A stretch of DNA of 64,000 bases, taken from NCBI GenBank assembly GCA_050084515.1, contig CM114271.1, positions 19,778,001 to 19,842,000 of the forward strand, given 5' to 3'. Within the stretch, counting starts at the first letter, position 1. Every line of letters starts with the position of its first letter. This DNA comes from Blasia pusilla. Lineage: Eukaryota > Marchantiophyta > Marchantiopsida > Blasiales. Positions 58,681 through 64,000 of the stretch are shown here, piece after piece. The translations under genes and the position numbers were made by a program. The notes below the pieces were generated by a model. The model did no database searches, had not been told where the DNA came from, and saw only the letters and a list, made by a program, of their open reading frames with translations.

Positions 58681-59172
58681 GTGAGTTGTTTGAAGATAGA
58701 TCACTTTTTTCCTCGTTTGATCTTGATTTACGTCAGACCCAAAATATGAAGAAAATTGTCAAATTTGAAAGGAGGCTATAAGGCTGCATCTTCCATCTTT
58801 AAAGAAAAAAAGTCATTTGGCTCAACTTGTGCATTGAGTATTCAAAGAACTGATCGTCCTTCACATAGTCAAGGATGTACAAGCTATGATCACCTCACTA
58901 ATTGTGGTGTTTTTTTTGTTGACCTTCGGGTTGCGTTAATTTTGTTAGCGTTAATGTAGTAGCCACTTCGTACCAACCGGTGGTGCGAGAAATAGTGGCA
59001 AAGACTAATGAGGATGAGACCGATTGTCTCAGGGCGGTAATTGGCTGAGCACCTAATTAATCAGGTGAATTGTCGAGGAAAGGAGACGGATCAGGAAGCG
59101 GTCGGGGAATGAGAGCGCTCTTCGCTCTCTTCTCTTCTCTTCTCAAGGGAGGAGCGGAGGGAGACGGGCGCC

Positions 59173-62100
59173 ATGGAGCCCGAGGCCAACGTGGAGAGTG
59201 CCCGGATGATCAGAGTGGTGGTGGTGGCAGTGGGGCATATTCCGGCAGCGCAACTGCGAGACTATGTGGCGCTGGTGTTGCGTCATCAGCGCGTAGAGCT
59301 TCAGAATGTGAGGTTGTTTTACAAGGAGCATCAGAAGAGTCCGTTTGCGCAGCAGCCATGGGAGAGTGGCAGCCTGTGTTTCAAATTTCTTGTTGGGGGT
59401 GCACCGAGGAGTCCATGGGAAGATTTTCAAGCCAACCGGAAGTGCTTAGGAGTGATTGGGTTGCTGCATTGTCCCACATCGCCAGATATTGGCGCTGCAT
59501 ACGACCATTTCATGGCTATATGTAGGGCGTATCCATCCGCTCAGGAGAAACGCTGCTTCGCTCTGTATCCTAGTGATGCCCAGGTGAGTGCATTTCTGAA
59601 GGCTTTTGATTGTGATGTGGTGATTATGTAGTTTCTGTGCTTGTTTAAAATGCACTAAAATTTTGTCTGACCTGGGAATATCTGACTTACAAGGTGATGC
59701 TACACTCAGTTGTGTGCAAATCGGAGTCTTGGTGGGGTCCATTGTCACGACCAACATGTAAAGCGGATGGAAAGAGGCTCATGAGCTAGTGTAATCTAGA
59801 CGGCTTCCTTTCGACTGTGTTGAGTCTACTCTTGACCATGTTTTTGCCTGAGGATGATGTTCTGAGAAGGTCCGTTCACACACTCTTCCTATTTTACAGA
59901 ATTTCTGATCAGAGGGAGGCCTGTATGACGATCCCTGCAGGTTGAGCTGGATGATAAAAAACGACAGCATTTGATAATGTTTCCACCAGACCGCCAGATG
60001 TTGGAGCACCATATGCAGACTTTGATGCAAGACTTTGCCGCATCTCTACTTATGGCATTTGAAAGCTGGGTACTGCATGCAGAGCCTGTGGGAGCCATTC
60101 TGACGACTCCTCTTGATTCTCAGGCCTCACTTAATTCGGAAGAGGTTGTTCAAAGCTTTCACTTTGCTTAATATATGTAGCTGATTCTGGATTTTATCAT
60201 TTTCATGAGTTGGAGTGGCACGTGTGTTCTTATTAGAATGAGGTTTTTATGATTTAGTGTGTTGTCTGCGCTATTTGTAGGTTAGCAAAGCAAAGAAGAG
60301 GAGATTGGGGCGGGTTCAGAAGACTATCGGAGATTATTGCCTATTAGCAGGGTCACCCGTTGATGCTAACGCACATTACTCGACTGCCATTGATCTTGCA
60401 CGACTAACTGGTGATGTATTCTGGCATGCTGGGGCAATTGAGGGCAGTGTTAGTGCTCTAGTGGTGAGTTTCTTTTGCTGTGCCATCCATGCCAAGGTCT
60501 TTGCTTAATAATTCAGTCAAAACTGCTGAGAGCACCAGGTGAATCCAAGGAGCAGTCCTGGTATTTTTTCTGGTAAATCTATATTATTATGGGAGAGTGC
60601 CTTCTTGATTTGCAAACACCTCTTTGCTCGACATTTGGCAACCGGGCAGCAAGAAAATGTTTTTTATTCCACGGGCAGCATGAAAATGTTTTCCCCTCTA
60701 GGTGCAGCAAGACAGATGAAAATGTTTTCCTTCACTCCCACTAGTTTGTTAGATTTAGGAATCATCCTTCATCTGGTGAAACTGTCTAGACGGAAGGTGT
60801 ATATCATGCGGAGCTTTATGCGTTCTCAGGTGGACCGGGGTGGACGAAAAGATGTGCAGCTGGAAGAAGAAGTGAAGTACCGCTATTTTGAGGTCATCCA
60901 ACTCTATCATCGGTGCGATTGCGATCTCTTCAAAATATATCATCCTATAATTTTGTGGATCTGATCCATTATCATTTTGCATGGGAGACACCATTAGAAT
61001 TGTTGTGCATTCAGACAATTTTTTGGTATGCCATGAAATTAACCAGTTGATTGAAGGTTCTGGATTCAAGCACATGTTCACTCCATGAATTTGGGAAAGA
61101 GAGTTTTTGGGATTTTCCATCTTCAGTGTTACCCCCTATCTCATCGCTTAGAATCCTAGTGTTTGGGAACCTCATTTGGATCACACTTATCAGTATACAT
61201 CCTTCAGAAGAGTTTCACCTGGTACCAACTTCTAATGAAGGTTTTTTTGCGGTTGAATACTTTGATTGATTCATTTTACGACTCTTCCTACGTTGAAAAT
61301 TGATTGTTTCTAATATGGAATATTTTAGTATTGGAGCAAGTCGTAATTGCTTTAACTTAAGATGGCTTTAAACCCTCACTGGGTTTTGAATCAGCTTCAC
61401 TTTCACGATTTGTGAAGGAGCCTTGGCTTGATGTAAAGGCAGGTGGGTTATCACAAGAAGCAAAGATGCTGCATATCAATGGACTACTGTTAAGGGTTTA
61501 GGGTTTAGGGTTTAGGATGTATACTGATCCAAGTGATCAGTATACATCCTTCAGAAGAGTTTCACCTGGTACCAACTTCTAATGAAGGTTTTTTTGCGGT
61601 TGAATACTTTGATTGATTCATTTTACGACTCTTCCTTCGTTGAAAATTGATTGTTTCTAATATGGAATATTTTAGTATTGGAGCAAGTCGTAATTGCTTT
61701 AACTTAAGATGGCTTTAAACCCTCACTGGGTTTTGAATCAGCTTCACTTTCACGATTTGTGAAGGAGCCTTGGCTTGATGTAAAGGCAGGTGGGTTATCA
61801 CAAGAAGCAAAGATGCTGCATATCAATGGACTACTGTTAAGGTTCGGTGGATGTGTCTGCATGTGCAGGGCAACTGCCTTGTCGTTTGAGTTGGAGGCAA
61901 CATTGAAGCTAGCTCGCTTCCTCTGCAGGTGTGCTTTCAGCCTTGCAAGAAAGATTGAGATTGTTATCAGTGCATAAACAACTTGAGGCTGGAGACTTTT
62001 GGTTGCTTTGCTGCTTCCCAGAGCAAGGGTTGCACTGTTAGAGCTGGCCAGGTGCCCTGAGGCCATGGGTTGGTTGAGATTGAAGGTAAACAGGCGCTGA

Positions 62101-64000
62101 AGCTCTGTCCCCTTTCAGCAGAACCTAGCCACAGACAAGGACCTTCATCCTGAAAGCTTTTGCACCCACAAGCTTAGATCCGTGGGTTGTGCTTCAGAGT
62201 TGTAGTTTGTGCCAAGTTGAGGAGTTGGTCTGTCTTTTATCACCTATGTCAGCCTTTTGCCTCTATACCAGTGGACAAATAATTGCCAATCTCTGCAGTC
62301 AGCTGAGCTGTCCCATCTTTTGAAACCTATTGCTTCATAATCCATGATCTCAACCCCACAAGCCATGGATGAACATGTACATAGTTTTCAGGGCTGGATG
62401 TTTTCAGGCTGTTTGTAAGGTTTCTCCTTGTTTGGATTGCATCTCATGTCTATGTTCAGAATGTATTTGTGTCGAAGACACATTGCTGTCACTCTGAGAT
62501 ATGGTGATGTGATGAGCTCTGCAGAAAGGAGCTATCCAGGGAGGTCGTGGATCTACTGATGGGTGCAGTAGAAGGGTCAAAGAGCTTGATGGATGCCAGT
62601 GACCGACTTGTGCTAAATGTGGAAGTTGCCCGGATATTTGGGGCCCTTGGATATGAGCGCAAAGCTGCTTTCTATGCTCGACAGGTGGCGCAGCTCTATC
62701 AACAGCAGGACAGCTGCTGGGCTGCAATGAGCGCCCTTCAAGTTCTTACACTAACTGCTAAGTCCTATCGAGTTCAAAGCAGGGCAGGAACCACTGCACG
62801 AGCAAAGAATTTGCTAGAAGTAAGACAAAAAAACCCTGTGTACTATTCTATGAGTGCCCCACATAGCATTTTTATTGATAAGCTTGGGAGGATCTGGGTA
62901 CTAGCAGTTTGTGTGAAGTGGTGGTTGATTAGTAAGCTACCTACCAGTAATATATCATAAAAAGTTCCAACAGGGACTGCAAAATCGTAGATTCCAAAGC
63001 AGGGCAAAAGCTAGTGCAAGGGTAAAGAATTTGCCGCAATTAAAATACCCTCAGCACTGTGTGTCCCTAATAGCATTTTTATTGAGAAGCCTAGGAGGAT
63101 GTGCATGTGAGCAGTATTTGTAGTGTATTGGTTAATTATTAAGGAACCTGCCAGTCACAAGGTATAAGAATTTCAAAGAATAGTAGTTAATGCCTGGGAA
63201 GTGAGTGGTCGCATTCTTGATAGATCAGTGGGTGAGCAATGGTTTGACAGTGTCTCATGGTATGAGAACCTCAAAGAAAAACTGCTCATGCTTTTTGTAA
63301 TTTTGCTTTGTAGTTTCTTCAAGATAAGGATGAGCCATCTGTCGCAAAGGATAATAAGGCCCAATACAACTCCTTGGAAGTGGGAGCAGATGGACAGTGG
63401 AGCACCTTGCAGATGGACATCCTTGGTGATATGCTCGCAGCTGCAGTCCGTGCAGGAGATCCATTAGCAGCATGGAGTGCTGCTGCCCGGTTGGTGAGGA
63501 GTCACTATCCACTCATCACCCCCAGTGCCCAATTTGGTCTTGCAACAGCTCTAACTACTGCTGCTGAGCGACTTCCTATGGGCACTCGCTGCCCTGATCC
63601 TGCTCTACCTTTTGTCAGGTTTGTTGCGATCCATGCTGTGTTCTTGTGTTCCCTTACATGGCTTATGTAAGTGGAGTTTTTCACATGTTCTGATTTTTTG
63701 TGAAGAATTTTCTTTGTTATGATAAGGCTGGGGCCTCCAGCAACTCAAGAATCCAAGTTCTTATGTTCCTGGTCTTGGAAGGAATGTGGTTTTAACCCTG
63801 TGAATGAGCGCCTTCAGGCTTTGCTTTTAAAGAAATAACGATTTTGTAGGGTATGTGTCTCGTAATGACTTGATGTGAACAATAGAATTACATCTCTAAC
63901 AGGATTGGAGTTCTTGTGACATGTCTTTTTCCAGACTTCATTCTTATCCAGGCCTCCCTCCAGACATGGAAGTGGTGAAACGAACGCCAGGCAAGAAAGA
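59173..64000 (+). CDS. TRS120: TRS120/TRAPPC9, TRAPPII tethering complex subunit (5' part)
   Basis: Plant TRAPPII subunit needed for trans-Golgi/early endosome traffic and cell-plate formation. Exons: 59173-59583, 59941-60144, 60281-60463, 60830-60912, 61869-61928, 62525-62819, 63314-63618, 63935 to beyond the edge; introns GT-AG with matching phases, about 535 codons here of a usual ~1190. The start MEPEANVESARMIRVVVVAV has the plant form. Later landmarks are EHQKSPFAQQPWESGSLCFK, SPWEDFQANRKCLGVIG, TIGDYCLLAGSPVDANAHYS, LSFELEATLKLARFLCR, DASDRLVLNVEVARIFGALG, AGDPLAAWSAAARLVRSHYP and RCPDPALPFVR. At the exon 4/5 junction about nine residues usual in angiosperm TRS120 (as I recall) are absent; a further small exon may hide in the 956-base intron, which holds a recent tandem duplication. 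Confidence 0.92.
60607..60735 (+). repeat. Internal repeats related to the 8.26 and 20.9 kb repeat family (TRS120 intron 3)
   Basis: GGCAACCGGGCAGCAAGAAA, similar to TTGGGTAGCAAGAAAAT at 8.27 kb, is followed by three spaced copies of GCAGCA(T/A)GAAAATGTTTT-like sequence. It lies wholly within an intron. Confidence 0.55.
61189..61842 (+). repeat. 307-base tandem duplication with a 40-base insert (TRS120 intron 4)
   Basis: Copy 1 is 61189-61495 and copy 2 is 61536-61842, with one difference seen by eye and no indel. The 40 bases between are not in either copy: telomere-type repeats, then an inverted copy of the first bases of copy 2. The near identity implies a recent event. Confidence 0.95.
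61494..61514 (+). repeat. Interstitial plant-type telomere repeat, three units
   Basis: Three exact GGGTTTA units sit precisely at the junction between the two copies of the tandem duplication. Confidence 0.95.

Larger units (their letters stand above)
56970..58907 (+). repeat. Inverted segmental duplication, derived copy
   Basis: Reverse-complement match of 17762-19700 at roughly 95 percent or better by eye. It ends at 58907, where the source continues into the AP-1 mu intron-1 acceptor and this copy switches to TGTTTTTTTT. The copy lies between the Helitron helicase and the TRS120 gene. Confidence 0.9.

Noticed and set aside
58552-58959. A second functional AP-1 mu gene
   Set aside because: Only exon 1 and part of intron 1 are present; ten further exons are missing.

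Overview
This window comes from a plant-type (streptophyte) nuclear genome that is rich in transposable elements. Genes have several GT-AG introns of roughly 100-900 bases. The closest families I recognise are plant ones: a class II S-like T2 ribonuclease, plant AP-1 mu, and plant TRS120. A short array of the plant telomere motif GGGTTTA also occurs. The retroelement content, especially a DNA methyltransferase inside a Ty3-type element, points to a non-flowering lineage (bryophyte, lycophyte or charophyte alga) rather than an angiosperm. The species cannot be fixed from sequence alone.

Layout. 1-1.3 kb: eroded reverse-transcriptase tail. 2.0-5.5 kb (+): complete nine-exon T2 ribonuclease gene, whose frame and active site need a 4-base microexon. 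5.5-13.7 kb: AT-rich intergenic DNA holding a 1.28 kb foldback element. 13.7-14.2 kb (-): possible PP2-like remnant. 14.8-18.1 kb (-): complete eleven-exon AP-1 mu gene (428 aa). 18.2-19.0 kb (-): a two-exon gene for a MOZART2-like small protein just upstream of it. 21.1-39.9 kb: three nested Ty3-type retroelements. A (+) is interrupted by B (+, 22620-32055) and by C (-, 32832-37915). 40.2-42.3 kb: PIF1-helicase-like remnant. 48.6-56.85 kb (+): eroded Helitron with Rep and PIF1 helicase. 56.97-58.91 kb (+): inverted duplicate of 17.76-19.70 kb, carrying a second intact MOZART2-like gene and AP-1 mu exon 1 only. 59.2 kb to the right edge (+): 5' half of TRS120, the TRAPPII tether subunit.

Most unusual system. 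Element B encodes gag, protease, a DNMT3/DRM-like cytosine methyltransferase, reverse transcriptase, RNase H, integrase and a terminal PHD finger: a chromatin writer and a reader in one retroelement. Elements B and C are not bounded by ordinary LTRs. They read A1-internal-B1-A2-B2, a split direct repeat known from tyrosine-recombinase (DIRS/PAT) elements. Here it occurs with a DDE-type integrase, TGTC...GACA ends and 4-base target duplications. Element A keeps the same B1-A2-B2 3' end. All coding regions of A, B and C carry breaks, so these copies look dead.

The cellular genes are housekeeping. AP-1 mu and TRS120 both serve the trans-Golgi network/early endosome, the T2 ribonuclease is probably secretory or vacuolar, and the MOZART2-like protein would act with gamma-tubulin complexes. 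Their proximity is not evidence of an operon-like unit. All alignments here were made by eye and family comparisons are from memory; no database search was run.
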